64,000 bases of DNA from Fusarium oxysporum f. sp. lycopersici 4287 (Eukaryota > Ascomycota > Sordariomycetes > Hypocreales > Nectriaceae): the NCBI RefSeq assembly GCF_000149955.1, contig NC_030987.1, positions 2,695,236 through 2,759,235 of the forward strand, given 5' to 3'. A program made the position numbers and the translations under genes. Of this stretch, positions 1 to 10,972 are shown in pieces (within the stretch, counting starts at the first letter, position 1; the number at the start of each line of letters is the position of its first letter). The notes beneath the pieces were generated by a model, which saw nothing but the letters and a program-made list of their open reading frames with translations, was not told the DNA's origin and ran no database searches.

Positions 1-1394
1 TCCTGGAGCTCGCGCTCAGCCTCCCATACACGACCATAGTGCTGGGTCGGACCTGTTTGCCCGACTCTGGTCCATCCCCGGGTCCAGTCGCCCATGCTGA
101 GGGACGTTGAAGGTAAAGCAGATGTCGTCGAGGGTGCGGTGGTAGTTCGCGAAATGGTAGCGCCGTCAGAGTAAAACAGGAGCCATAGTGACAAAGCCCG
201 ATATCTATATTGGTTATAGGGTCAACGATGATTGACGGAATTGTTCTTTCTAGAGAAAAGAGAGCAAGCCAGGCGCATATGCTGAAGATGCTGGCGTGAA
301 GATGAATGAAGAGGTTGTGAAACGACAGAAGAATAAAGTCGTCTGTTGGTGGGCAGGAGTTGAGTCTCGGCCCTTGTCGCGAAAGTGGCAGTGACATTTT
401 GGTGGCCTGGTTGTGTCCAGCACAAAGCTGACCGATTAGGACTACCCTGAAGCGGTGGAGGGTCTTTGAGGGTTGGACAGCTGCTAATTGGATCAATTGA
501 ACGCAAACTTCTGGTGCATGGATAGTCTATATAAGTGGATGAGTGTATACATCCTGGTTTTCTTTGATCCTACTGCACGCATTAGACTGGATATAGTTGG
601 TTCAAGCAATGGTTTGCTGTCTCTCTGTCTTGCATTTACATATCAACTCTTGGTCCCGCCCAAATTCATCCCCCGCTTTGGACACTGCCTCTTCAGTGGG
701 TCAAACGTCGCTCCGATCCGCTGGAACCCACTAACCATTTAAGGCTGAGCCATGGCCAAGCCCCTCTCATGATTGATGTCCTGGTACAGATGCATCTCAT
801 AGATTGTTTCGAGAGGGTTGAACGGTCAACAGTGTCTTGTGTAACATTGAAAATACTTGCATTTTGAACCCAAGCACTTGAAAAACACCTCTATGAAAAG
901 ACAACAAGCAATTCCAAAGCCTGGGTTTCCTGTTCCTGAATGTGGTGCCTATCTTGATTGATCATCACTTTTCTGGCGCTAGTCGATAAGCAGACATCGA
1001 TCGGCATTTGAGATCCTAGCCGATGCACAGCCCTCTTTCGGCTTCACCACCAACCCCAACATCATCTCACATCTCTACCCCTATCATTCCACCATCATTT
1101 AAGTCTCATCCTCGCCTTTGCTCCGTACCCTCCGCATATCCCCACTCCGGCATACGGAGCACAATCGGCGGAGCTCCGAGCTTCATCCGGCTTCACCGGA
1201 GTCGCACAGTCGTTGTCCCGGCAGTTACTCTTGACACATACCAAAAAACTCATAAACTCGAATCGTTTGTGACTACGGCTGATTATCACATGATTCGTAT
1301 TGACCGTGTCCCCTGAGGCTATCATCCACGGACTTCATCGTTCAATACACCCTCCATTTCAGGTCACAACGCCCTCATTTAAAAACCAACCACC
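1..1394. other. Intergenic stretch with a possible coding exon at its left edge
   Basis: No gene can be assigned. On the minus strand, bases 1 to about 175 stay open in two frames that both read like protein (one contains MGDWTRGWTRVGQ, the other YHFANYHRTLDDICFTF). An exon of a gene lying to the left is therefore possible, but the frame cannot be settled. The rest, up to the bZIP start, holds only short chance ORFs and is taken as promoter and leader of the bZIP gene. Confidence 0.3.
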
Positions 1395-3503
1395 ATGCTT
1401 GAAGAACCTCAGACCGCTCCTGAGTCATTGCCAACGCGGAAGCGATCCAAGGCGTCTGAAGAAAACGACGAGGAACGGAGTAAGAAGCGATCAAGAGGCC
1501 GTCCACGCCTTGACACCAGAGATGAGACGGCTCAAGATGTGAGTTCATGCGATGAGCCAGGTTCTTCACTCAGCCTGATCTCATTCTGACTAACAATTTT
1601 CACAGCGTCGTCGAACGCAGATCCGACTGGCTCAAAGGGCCTATCGTAATCGCAAAGATACTGCCATTACGACCCTTGAGGACAAAGTCAAGGATCTTGA
1701 AGATGCTAATGAAAACATGAGCAAAGAGTTCATGAACTTTTTTGACTTTGTTCTTTCACAGGGAATGCTGGAGGGTGCACCTGAAGTTGCAAGACGTCTC
1801 AATGATACAACCCGCAAGTTTCTCTCACTCACAAGGAAATCTGCCGATGACTCGAACCGCGATGGCATCGAAGATACTCCAGTCCCTGCGCAAGCACAAG
1901 AGCAAGTTGTGTCACAGCCCCCAGGACGGCACCCATCTGGCTCTGACTCTAGCACTTCTGGCTCGGGGAGTGGTGAATTCATGTTACAGAACCCACCTGG
2001 TTTTAACACTTCTCAAGAGAAGAGCCTGTCTACTCCGCAAAGACCGGACGCCACTATACGGCAACAGGCTACGCCTCCCTTGAAACCTGCCTTACGAAAT
2101 CATCACAATGCCAACTACAGATAATGCAAGTTTCCCGGTTTACGACACACAAACGACAGTTAGTTTCGAGCAAAATCCTTTCCTTCATCACCCTTCACCA
2201 AGATTATTCCCGTCTCTTTATGCGCCCAGGACGGAGCTTTGTTCGCCGCCTTTTGAGAGCATATTTGAAGGGTGGCTTGACGTTTGACTCATGGCCAACC
2301 CCCCTCCCCACGAAGTGCCGAAGTGTTTGGATTTGCTTTCTATTCTCCCTGGGGAGGCATTTATCCATCGCATTTCTTAATAATATGGTTTTTGTTTTCC
2401 TGTTTATATATATTTTCTTCCGAAATTTATNNNNNNNNNNNNNNNNNNNNNNNNNNNNNNNNNNNNNNNNNNNNNNNNNNNNNNNNNNNNNNNNNNNNNN
2501 NNNNNNNNNNNNNNNNNNNNNNNNNNNNNNNNNNNNNNNNNNNNNNNNNNNNNNNNNNNNNNNNNNNNNNNNNNNNNNNNNNNNNNNNNNNNNNNNNNNN
2601 NNNNNNNNNNNNNNNNNNNNNNNNNNNNNNNNNNNNNNNNNNNNNNNNNNNNNNNNNNNNNNNNNNNNNNNNNNNNNNNNNNNNNNNNNNNNNNNNNNNN
2701 NNNNNNNNNNNNNNNNNNNNNNNNNNNNNNNNNNNNNNNNNNNNNNNNNNNNNNNNNNNNNNNNNNNNNNNNNNNNNNNNNNNNNNNNNNNNNNNNNNNN
2801 NNNNNNNNNNNNNNNNNNNNNNNNNNNNNNNNNNNNNNNNNNNNNNNNNNNNNNNNNNNNNNNNNNNNNNNNNNNNNNNNNNNNNNNNNNNNNNNNNNNN
2901 NNNNNNNNNNNNNNNNCGGGGTATCGTTATACCCGCTAACCGTGGATTTTATTGATGCTGAGATTGATATGGGCTCGTTTGACGAAACTCCTGACCTTTC
3001 AGGCTTAGGAACGAGCAGCAGCTTCTTCGGAACGCATCAACCCCCTGCGTCAAGCCAGGCGCTTTACATGCCGTCTCAGCAAGCCACAAGTGATATACCG
3101 AGTATGTGGCAAAGCACGATACCTACCACCCTCGCTACCACCACAACGTCTATGACACAACCTTCTCTCATGGCACCTGCAATGGGCGTTGACTTCATAA
3201 ACATTATGCCAACAGTTGAGGCCACCAACCCTGGGCAGTTCGGTACAGGGATGGGATCTCTCATGGATTCATCATACTTTCCTCGAGATTGGGCCCCAGA
3301 TGCCAGTTGGATGAAGACAAAAGTGACGATGGACGTGAATCGACTAGTAGCAGGTGAGTTCCTTCAACTTGTGTTATGAAGCCAGTAACTAATAAAGTAT
3401 AGAAATGACAAGCAGGGCAGTCTGTTTAGGTCGCACGCCAGGCTTACGGCCAAAGGATATAGACAGAGCAGTTAAGTTGGCTATTGTACTGGCTCAGACA
3501 TAA
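1395..3503 (+). CDS. bZIP transcription factor, interrupted by a gap and frame breaks
   Basis: Exon 1 (1395-1538) encodes 48 residues ending in a basic segment (KKRSRGRPRLDTRDET). Intron 1 is 1539-1605, with a GTGAGT donor and CACAG acceptor. Exon 2 opens with RRRTQIRLAQRAYRNRKD, the NxxxQxxxR-type basic region of fungal bZIP proteins, followed by a short zipper-like segment. The C-terminal part after the gap (from about 2941) ends with a second intron (3354-3402) and the tail EMTSRAVCLGRTPGLRPKDI, a conserved C-terminus of this family. The middle is damaged. At 2083-2085 the frame shifts by one base; the next frame reads LPYEIITMPTTDNASFP as the family should, then meets a TGA near 2286 and another shift before the gap at 2431. 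It would act as a nuclear DNA-binding regulator; its targets are unknown. It may be a decaying gene or a gene with poor sequence beside a contig end. Confidence 0.75.
2431..2916. other. Assembly gap (486 N)
   Basis: A run of 486 N lies inside the bZIP gene. ORFs that read through it are artefacts. The flanking 350 bases on the left carry several frame breaks. Confidence 0.99.
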
Positions 3504-3918
3504 TGTCACGTTTCCTGTTTGCTTGCCATTGGGTATCATAATCTTGAATGTTTAACTCCGATATAATTGAAGAAGAGCCTATGAATATTGGCGCATTTGC
3601 ATGGTGTTAGGGGAGCATGAAACTCCTGTCAAACTTTGGGAGTTGGTTAAAGAAATCTTCATGTATAATATTACGGGCGTATACCCTTGAAAACCCTTGT
3701 CTACAATATTTAAAATGAAAAGGCGGCAATGTTGTTCTCAAAATATGTCAACATCTACTCTTATTGTCTGGATGAGTCCACATTGGGTTTGATCACGAGT
3801 GGGGCTCCGCATGTGTCGTAATGCTCATCTTCAGCAATCAGTGAGGGGAGATTGTCCATCCCTTGACATTCACTATCCTGGTTTCTGATTTCAGATATCT
3901 TGCTTATAACCACCAAAG
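3504..3918. other. Intergenic, bZIP to asparaginase
   Basis: A 415-bp AT-rich spacer that must hold the bZIP terminator and the asparaginase promoter. I see no ORF or clear motif in it. Confidence 0.5.
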
Positions 3919-5332
3919 ATGGAGTACAGAGTTCAAGAACAAACAATACCGAGACTGAAGCCTCGTCTTGTCATTCACGGAGGCGCAGGTAATATTCAGC
4001 GGGATACGTATCCGCCGGAACAGTTTCGGGCTTATCGTAAAGCTCTTATTGACATTGTGAGTTCATACACGGTAGCATGAGGAGCCCCATATTCTCAAGT
4101 ATCTAATTGGTCTTTTAGGTCACCAAAACGGACCAGTACATGAGAAGCTCAGACGAGGTAGTCTCAGAAAAGCCATCCAAGAAGCTCCCTTCAGCTTTGG
4201 ATATTGCAACTTACGCAGTCCGTCTTCTGGAGAACAATCCCCTATTCAACAGCGGACACGGCGCCGTGTTCACTCGCGATGGAGCCATTGAACTAGAGGC
4301 CTCAGTCATGGTATCCCGTGGTTATAAGAAGCGAGGTGTCGGTGTCATGGGTCTCCGCCATGTGAAGAATCCCATCCTCCTAGCCCGAGCAATGCTTGAA
4401 CATGGCGAAGACGATCTGGAGGCGAATCCCCGAGGAGTCAACTCAGGCGATCTTGATGTCCCATCCGCACAGGGACATACACAGCTCTATGGAAAGGCCG
4501 CCGAGCAGCTAGCACAGCAGTACGAACTAGAACTTGTCGACCCTAGTTACTTCTTCACCCAACGTCGTTGGGATGAGCATGTCCGGGCTCTAGAGCGGGA
4601 GAAGAAAGGTCAGGGGCAAGCAACCTGGAGTGCGACTGAGTATCTACCTCAAGGAACATGCGGAGCAGTAGCGCTCGATCAAGACGGTGTTATCTGCGCT
4701 GCAACCAGTACAGGAGGTCTAACGAACAAGCTCACTGGTCGTATTGGTGACACGCCTGCAATTGGGTCAGGCTTCTGGGCAGAGGAATGGGCCGAGGATG
4801 GTGATCCGACCGGGTCGTCAACGTGGGATCGTTGAAGAATGCCATGACCGAGTCGGGCCCCTCACTGGTGCTCAGCGATGTTCTGAGAGGAACATTGGCA
4901 GACTGCTTTCCGACTCCTGTAACGTATACTCCCCTCGAGACCAGGGGTGAACGAGTCTCAACCACGAGGTCCATTGGTGGCTCTGGAACTGGCAACGGCG
5001 ATTCCTTTCTGAGGACAAATGCGCTACGAACCCTTACAGCTATGGCGAGGTGGAAACCAGAGTCAGGTTCCAAGGCTGTGACCCATATTGCAGGCCCAGG
5101 CGGAGAGCTGCAAAGAAGTGCGGGCGATAGATGGCGCCGGACAGGTGAGGGTGAAGGCGGCATCATTGGCATCGAGAGTGTTGTCGTTCGTGATTCGCAT
5201 GGTCAAGTCATTGAGACTCGGTCTGAAATCCTAATGGATTTCAACTGTGGAGGTATGTTTCGAGCCTGGATTGATGACGAGGGAAACCCCCAAATGAGTA
5301 TCTTTAGCAATGAGCCGTCGGACGACCTATAG
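3919..5332 (+). CDS. Threonine-type asparaginase (Ntn-hydrolase), with one frameshift
   Basis: Exon 1 (3919-4056) begins MEYRVQEQ and contains the family's RLVIHGGAGNI motif. A 62-bp intron (4057-4118, GTGAGT to TTTAG) is followed by one long exon. The segment YLPQGTCGAVALDQDG carries the nucleophilic threonine at which the precursor self-cleaves. ATSTGG, GRIGDTPAIGSG, and the late GSGTGNGDSFLR and GGMFRAWIDDEG motifs all match plant/fungal asparaginase and taspase-like enzymes. It should hydrolyse asparagine or isoaspartyl peptides in the cytosol. The reading frame breaks at about 4832-4833: the first frame stops at TWDR, while the conserved sequence resumes one base out of phase as LKNAMTESGP. 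A missing T in a T run would restore it. The family assignment is firm; whether the locus is functional is unclear. Confidence 0.85.
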
Positions 5333-5862
5333 ACAAGCGAAAGCAATACGAATGACCATAGAGTGGAACAGGAATGTCATTTATATTCGTTCTGTACCCA
5401 ATCCGCGATAAACAAACGTAGCATAAGCATCAGCAGCAGGAATTGCCCATTCCTATATCTCTTGGACCTGCCAGTCCACGTGCACTCCCAAGTTTCTCTC
5501 CGTCGCTTGGTATAATACACATTCGCTCTCTTTTTCCTCATCAGACATAAGTTAGTCTGTATTCGCAAGAAGTATGGCAACTCCATCGCTAAACCAGATT
5601 CCACCTTCCCGAAACCCTTCCGATATCTTGTTCTATTATACATGGAACGCCGACCCGATGCGAATTGAAAGGATTAAAACGTCTGCCAGATTTTTGTTCG
5701 TGGTGATGGTGATATTGGTGCTTAAAATACAAGAGGCATGGCTCTTCGAAAGCCCGGCCCGGAGAATTTGTTGGTCGTCGTGGTGGAGTTGAGAGTGGGG
5801 GAGTCGAAGGTTGTTCGATCGTCGTTTATGGAACATAGTATTTCATTTCGTCAGATGCTGGC
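5333..5862. other. Convergent intergenic region, asparaginase to TIM17
   Basis: This 530-bp stretch lies between two convergent 3' ends. It has only short overlapping ORFs on both strands with no recognisable family, and probably holds both 3' untranslated regions. Confidence 0.5.
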
Positions 5863-6411
5863 TCACAGAGTAGCCTCCTGAGGTGGAGGCTGAGGAGCTT
5901 CTAGCTTGGTGCTACCAGCAAGCATCTTGGAGAAACCAATACCGACACCCTCGATGACGGCAAGAAGAACAGCACAACCGATGGCACCGTTTCGGGCGGC
6001 CTTGTAACCACCTCGAATGGCGAGAGAGCCACCAGTGAAGAAACCAGCAATAATAGCGTTGTAGGGATCCTCCTTCTGGCGAACACCCTTCACAGCGCAG
6101 TCGAATGTTGAGAAGAGACCACCCCAGACACCAAAGTTACCACCGAGAACCGGGGCGCGCATCTTGATGGCTGTGATGGCGCCAATGCGTCGCTCGCCAT
6201 AGGGAGAGTTGCGGAAGCCCTTGATTCCATGCCAGATAGTACCACCGATAGCCTAGAAAGGCAATGTTAGCTATGTCCTGGGTTACGCTCATCGCAATTG
6301 TCGCTGTAATCGATCGTCCACAGCATGAATGGCTAAACTTACGCCCATACAAAAGGCACCACCAAAGTCATTAAGAATGACCCAAGGGCAGGGGTCTCGT
6401 CCGTGATCCAT
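5863..6411 (-). CDS. TIM17: Mitochondrial inner-membrane translocase subunit Tim17
   Basis: Two exons: 6411-6343 ([20 protein letters not shown], 23 codons) and 6252-5863. They are split by a 90-bp intron with GTAAGT donor and CTAG acceptor. The 152-residue product matches the usual Tim17 length. It has the short acidic N-terminus required for presequence translocation, four hydrophobic helices with glycine-rich packing motifs ([32 protein letters not shown]) and the conserved [14 protein letters not shown] loop. Tim17 is a core subunit of the TIM23 complex and imports presequence-bearing precursors into or across the inner membrane. The gene is divergent from the acetyltransferase gene upstream of it. 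The reading frame is intact. Confidence 0.95.
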
Positions 6412-7019
6412 GACTGATTATGTGTATTAAAGCTGTAATGGAGGGGGAGGGCAAGGGCTCGAGGACGAGGCTGATGACGGCGAGGTTTGGATTTGAAAAA
6501 TGTGAGGTCGCCGTAAAAGGTTGCGGCCAACCGGGCCTTGAATCGCGCAACGAGTGAATTTTTCGGTGGCGGCTGTTGGATTATCCGAGTATCGATAACG
6601 GTTTAAACCGGCCTCGGCAGCTCGAAGCTTCCATCTTGACCAGTTATTAATCACTCCAGTCTGAAGATGAGGCGAAGAGGATGGAATCTAAAGCTGGACT
6701 CAGAACAAGCTCCCAGTTAAAATTTATTTCACAAGAGTTTGTCTCTTCTTTTATGCGATTTTGGAGCTGTTCGTTGGGGGTACTCTTCGTTTCCTTACCA
6801 GGATTTCGTCAGTATTGTCCCACTAACAAACCCCAGATCCCGTCCCGGCCGAGAGCGGAGCAGGAGCTCAACGACATGCCTATTCAGGCTCGCCGAAGAT
6901 TGATGTGAAGTCGTAACCCCATGTAAATGTAGTATACAACAGAGCGGGAATTTTATTTGAGGTAGCAACGTCTTGTGCCCATCAATGTGAATGTCTCCCA
7001 CCACCGCCAACTGTGCACC
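6412..7019. promoter_or_regulatory. Divergent promoter region, TIM17 / GNAT
   Basis: A 608-bp spacer between the divergent start codons of TIM17 and the acetyltransferase gene. It contains only short ORFs without recognisable similarity. Promoter role is inferred from position. Confidence 0.4.
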
Positions 7020-7741
7020 ATGCCTCTCAAAGTCGCGCCAGCTACCGAAGCCGATGCTCATAGAGCTGCGGCCATTGAGACTGTTGCCTATGGCCCGAGT
7101 CCAGTAGGTGCAGTGTTATTTCCGGGAGGAAGAACTTCTGAGTCCTCAACAAGAGTCGCAGATCTCATTGCCTCTCTCCGGAAGGATGCGGCCTGCCGAT
7201 GGGCTAAAGTCATTGATAATGATATAAAGGAAGAGGAAGACCAGATGATTGCCTTTGCTATGTGGTATATCTGGGAGACTCCACCAACAGAGGAACAACA
7301 TTCCTTCCCATCTTATCGGGGGCCGAGCTGTAATGCGGAAGCATGCGAACTCTTCTTTGGAGGCATGAACAACATGAGAGTGAATTATATGAAAGGAAAG
7401 CCATATGTTTGTATGTCTCAATGTTGGATCTTAAATGAAATATATTCTCTGACTAGCCAAAACCCTCAGATCTGAAACTCCTGCATACAGACCCGAAGCA
7501 CCATAGGCGTGGAGCAGCATCTCTTCTGCTCGATTCGGGACTTGGAGAAGCTGATCGCCTGGGCATTCCAGCATGTCTAGAATCTTCAGTACAAGGACGA
7601 AAGCTTTATGAGAAATTTGGCTTCGAGGAGGTTGATAGCCACACGTCTGACTTTTCAAGCTGGGGAGGTCCATCAGATGTCACAGTTCCTCTGATGATTC
7701 GTCCTGTTGGGGGTCGGCCAATTAACAAAGAAATTCAGTGA
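7020..7741 (+). CDS. GNAT-family N-acetyltransferase
   Basis: Two exons: 7020-7410 and 7470-7741, with a 59-bp intron (GTATGT donor, CTGAC branch-like sequence, CTCAG acceptor). Together they give 220 residues. The start MPLKVAPATEADAHRAAAIE is typical of fungal GNAT proteins. An in-frame M lies 15 codons upstream, but the family similarity begins at the chosen start. Acetyl-CoA binding motif A is visible at the exon 2 start as DPKHHRRGAASLLLD (R-x-x-G-x-A/G). It is followed by the motif B region LESSVQGRKLYEKFGFEEV. The protein should transfer acetyl groups from acetyl-CoA to a small amine or a protein; the substrate cannot be told from sequence. Confidence 0.85.
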
Positions 7742-8469
7742 ACAGCACGTCGTTTGGCAAATGGAGTACATAGCTAGACTAGACATTTGGTGCAATACCA
7801 TATACTAGGAGTATGAGTTTGTAGCCTTGCCCATTCATTCGACAATGTTGACCACGTTTTTGAGCAGGCATTTATATGCGGTCACCCTGCCTGTGAGATT
7901 TTGATGAGAACCCCAAAGAATTCAATCGTATTGGAGGTTTCATTGTGGTCAGTTAATTGACCTGGCTGTGAGGAAGTCCGCCTCCAATCCCTCTTGGTCG
8001 CAAGAAAGGAGCCATAGCAGAAGACTGCCACGAGCTTTCACGTTTGAGTGACCCTGCCAGGATCATATCTAGTTCATAAGAATCACTTTTCAATAAATGC
8101 TAGACAAAATCAATGAGAAAGAAGAAAAGCAAACGGAAACACATTTATAAGGTTGCCGTTATCTGATCATCTTATCAATGGGTCCATCCACCGTGTTCAT
8201 TGATGGAATCTTCTTGAGAACCCTGAAACGGCCGGCTCGTTAGGGGCCGAGTGGCTGGCAATGGCACGTGCGCACCCAGTAACGGAAAGGTTCATGGCAG
8301 TGGGGCAATTGAACCCTGTATTCCATTAGGTTTCCATCGTCACTCTGCATCCAATGTCAAGTCGAGTCGCGTTGGACAAGCCAGGTCTTAGTTCTTGCAC
8401 CACTTCAAGTCTTTTTTATGTGTTCTTGAGTAACATCAGTTTAAAAACTATCATCTTTATATATCGCCA
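7742..8469. other. Intergenic, GNAT to LRR protein
   Basis: A 728-bp spacer holding the GNAT 3' region and the promoter of the LRR gene. No ORF of interest and no clear motif were seen. Confidence 0.5.
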
Positions 8470-10017
8470 ATGTCGTCGGAAGAATTATCTCTACCTGTTC
8501 TCCCCGCTGTGTCGTGGGATGAGCAATCGCAGACCTTCAGCAACAATCCTCGGAAACGCGTCCGCAATGCCGCTTCAAAGCACGCGCCATCCTCAGCTTT
8601 CAACAATTCAAGTGATCCCGCCATATTCTCCAGTGATGATGACCCAGCATTGGACAATTATGTAGAGGGGAGACGAAAGAAGAGATACATTGGTTCATGG
8701 TTTCAGCAACATCCCACCTCTTCCGACTCAACCTTCAGTGAGATTCACGTCCCCAAGCAGAGGCGTCAATGGACGCGACAGGCAGACAGTGGTGTCTTCC
8801 TCGGCAGTGATGGTAATGAGAGCGATGTACTAGAAACAGTACCCGAAGTTCCAAAACCCAGACTTCCACAACTTGATCGCGTCGTGCGCCGCGTCTCAAG
8901 AGCTGAACAAGTTGCGCGTGACAGAGTCCGTGCCTGTCTTGACGCGGGCGAAGAGACAATTGACTTTTGGTCATTGGGACTGGAAGATGTCTCAAACGAT
9001 ACAATCAGTCCTTTGTCGCAGTTTACCTGCATCCCGGTCGTGACCAAGGATGTTGCCTTTGAGCAGAAGGATCCCGAGATTAAGATCTATATGGCCCAGA
9101 ACCGGTTGACACGGGTTCCTGGTGCCATCTTCGATCTAACGTATCTCACAATCCTGAGCCTCCGCCATAACAAGCTCACTGAACTCCCCCCTGCTGTTGC
9201 GAAACTTCATCATCTAAAGGAGCTCAACGTATCACATAATCGTTTACGGCATTTGCCCGTGGAGTTGCTGGAGCTTTTCGCACCAAATAGCAGACTTGAC
9301 AAACTTGTTGTCCATCCTAATCCATTCTGGCAACCAAATGAGAGCCTGGAATTGACAGATGCCCAGCTGAGCAACACACTCTTCTTCCAGGCCGAGGCGG
9401 GAGCCTCGCCGACGCCACGTTTAGCGAGTCGTGCACTAGGTCGAAGTCCTCTACAGCTCTCAGATAGTACGGGAAGGATTCTTTCAGACTTCAAGTTCCC
9501 AACAGACCACACAAAACTCATTCTGCCCGTTGATGAAGGAGAGCCTGAGTTTTGCCCATCGTCCTCAGTCTCATCCATGACAGAGTCACAACGTCTCGAA
9601 GGTGCAAGTCGTGTGCCTAGTCTTCTCGAGACAGCTCTGCGAGCTTGTTATTCCAGCACTCAGCTTTCAGAGATGCCGTACTACATCCCGGAAGGGCTCA
9701 ACCATCTCAGGAAACTCCTGGAGCGAGCACAAAGGCAGAAAGAGGCTGGCGGATTGACATGTTCACGCTGTCGAAAATTAATGGTCATTCCCACCACCAA
9801 GTGGGTTGAATGGCGAGAAGTTCGGACTTGTAACAGGGCCAGCCACGATAACCCAGCTCTCGTACGGATGACACCGTTGAGTATGGCAGAAGGCGAGAGG
9901 ACGATACCGTTTGTTAATCGAGGATGCTCATGGCGATGCCGTCAGGGAGACATTGATAAGAGCAGCTGGGGGCTGCCGAGTGGAAATCTTGTCACAGTGA
10001 CAAATGAGGAAAGCTAG
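8470..10017 (+). CDS. Leucine-rich repeat protein with cysteine-rich tail
   Basis: A single 515-codon exon starting MSSEELSLPVLP. Residues 1-200 are polar and probably disordered, with a basic cluster (RRKKRYIGSW) near residue 75. From about residue 205 there are roughly three typical leucine-rich repeats (IYMAQNRLTRVPGAIFDL, LSLRHNKLTELPPAVAKL, LNVSHNRLRHLPVELLEL). These form a protein-binding surface like that of Ras-binding and fungal cell-polarity LRR proteins. The last 100 residues hold a CSRCRKLM pair and further cysteines (CNRAS, GCSWRC) that could bind zinc. The middle (residues 290-400) is Ser/Pro rich. No catalytic domain is visible. Its role is inferred to be scaffolding; the exact function is unknown. 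The ORF is intact. Confidence 0.8.
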   Translation: MSSEELSLPVLPAVSWDEQSQTFSNNPRKRVRNAASKHAPSSAFNNSSDPAIFSSDDDPALDNYVEGRRKKRYIGSWFQQHPTSSDSTFSEIHVPKQRRQWTRQADSGVFLGSDGNESDVLETVPEVPKPRLPQLDRVVRRVSRAEQVARDRVRACLDAGEETIDFWSLGLEDVSNDTISPLSQFTCIPVVTKDVAFEQKDPEIKIYMAQNRLTRVPGAIFDLTYLTILSLRHNKLTELPPAVAKLHHLKELNVSHNRLRHLPVELLELFAPNSRLDKLVVHPNPFWQPNESLELTDAQLSNTLFFQAEAGASPTPRLASRALGRSPLQLSDSTGRILSDFKFPTDHTKLILPVDEGEPEFCPSSSVSSMTESQRLEGASRVPSLLETALRACYSSTQLSEMPYYIPEGLNHLRKLLERAQRQKEAGGLTCSRCRKLMVIPTTKWVEWREVRTCNRASHDNPALVRMTPLSMAEGERTIPFVNRGCSWRCRQGDIDKSSWGLPSGNLVTVTNEES

Positions 10018-10972
10018 CAAGCATATTTGGATAAATGGCGTTCGAAGGACAAGCAGATTGAAGAGGGCTTTAATGATACCTTGCATTGTCTTTCCGTAAA
10101 CATACAGGCCCGCCTTGCACGCGTGCTCACTTCGCTGATGCTTACAGAGAATCACTAAGGCTGGGTTGTGTCACTGCTCGTCGTCTTGGTCACTTACACA
10201 CTTGGTCAGATCACAACCTGCCCCCTGTCTCTTTCAAGTGCATGCATGCGACGCCACGTAGTAATCCCGGCAACCCGGATCAGCAAGACAAGCAGGCTTT
10301 GATCTTTGTTATCTCTTGGCCTGCAAGGGTTACCTTGTGCATCCTGCCTGTCGGGGATGTGGCTCAGTATTACAACAGATTCTTGATATGACAAGCATAT
10401 GCCGTAAGACCCTACTGATACAACGAGTATCCAAAACTCCCATGGAAGCATCCGTATAACAAGTATAGCAGTTTCTGGAGATTTCATTTCACAGGAAGAG
10501 CATATGCTGGCAGCCTCACCTATCTCAGACGATCGCACTGCCCGCAGCACGTGGTGATAGAAGGCCTGGGAATGATATGTATTGTGTTATGCGCGTTTAC
10601 TGTGCGCATACATGACCACAAGGCCTCTTGGTTCCCAACTGTTGATCAACGCCCCGTCTTGAACTTGTCATGTAGCAAGGACGGATAATGTACGAAACTG
10701 TTCCTCGCTGGAATATACAGTTTCCTTCCTCGTATTGGGCCAAGTTGAGCAAGTGGTTTTTGAGGCTCTGGAAATACTGGAGAGTAAAAGCCTGATCTTC
10801 CTCGGAGAGCTGTCATGAGTCAGGACCGCATAGGCCTACTGTCACATCTGACAAGAACTAGGGCAACATCGGTCGCGGCTTTGCGTTGGGGCATTGATAC
10901 TTTTACCATGTCTGACGCTGGCCAATTCAATGGTCAGTTCAACCGAAGCCACGAATCCTCTCCAAAGCACAT
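10018..10972. other. Convergent intergenic region, LRR gene to Plp2
   Basis: A 955-bp stretch between two 3' ends. Overlapping short ORFs on both strands show no recognisable family. I see nothing assignable beyond likely 3' untranslated sequence. Confidence 0.5.

Noticed and set aside
20..60. Sequence resembling the start of a dispersed 5S rRNA gene (CATACACGACCATAG)
   Set aside because: Only the first few bases match; the conserved interior of 5S rRNA is missing.
2124..2955. Long ORFs running through the N gap
   Set aside because: They are open only because N codons hide stops; the flanking residues do not match any family.
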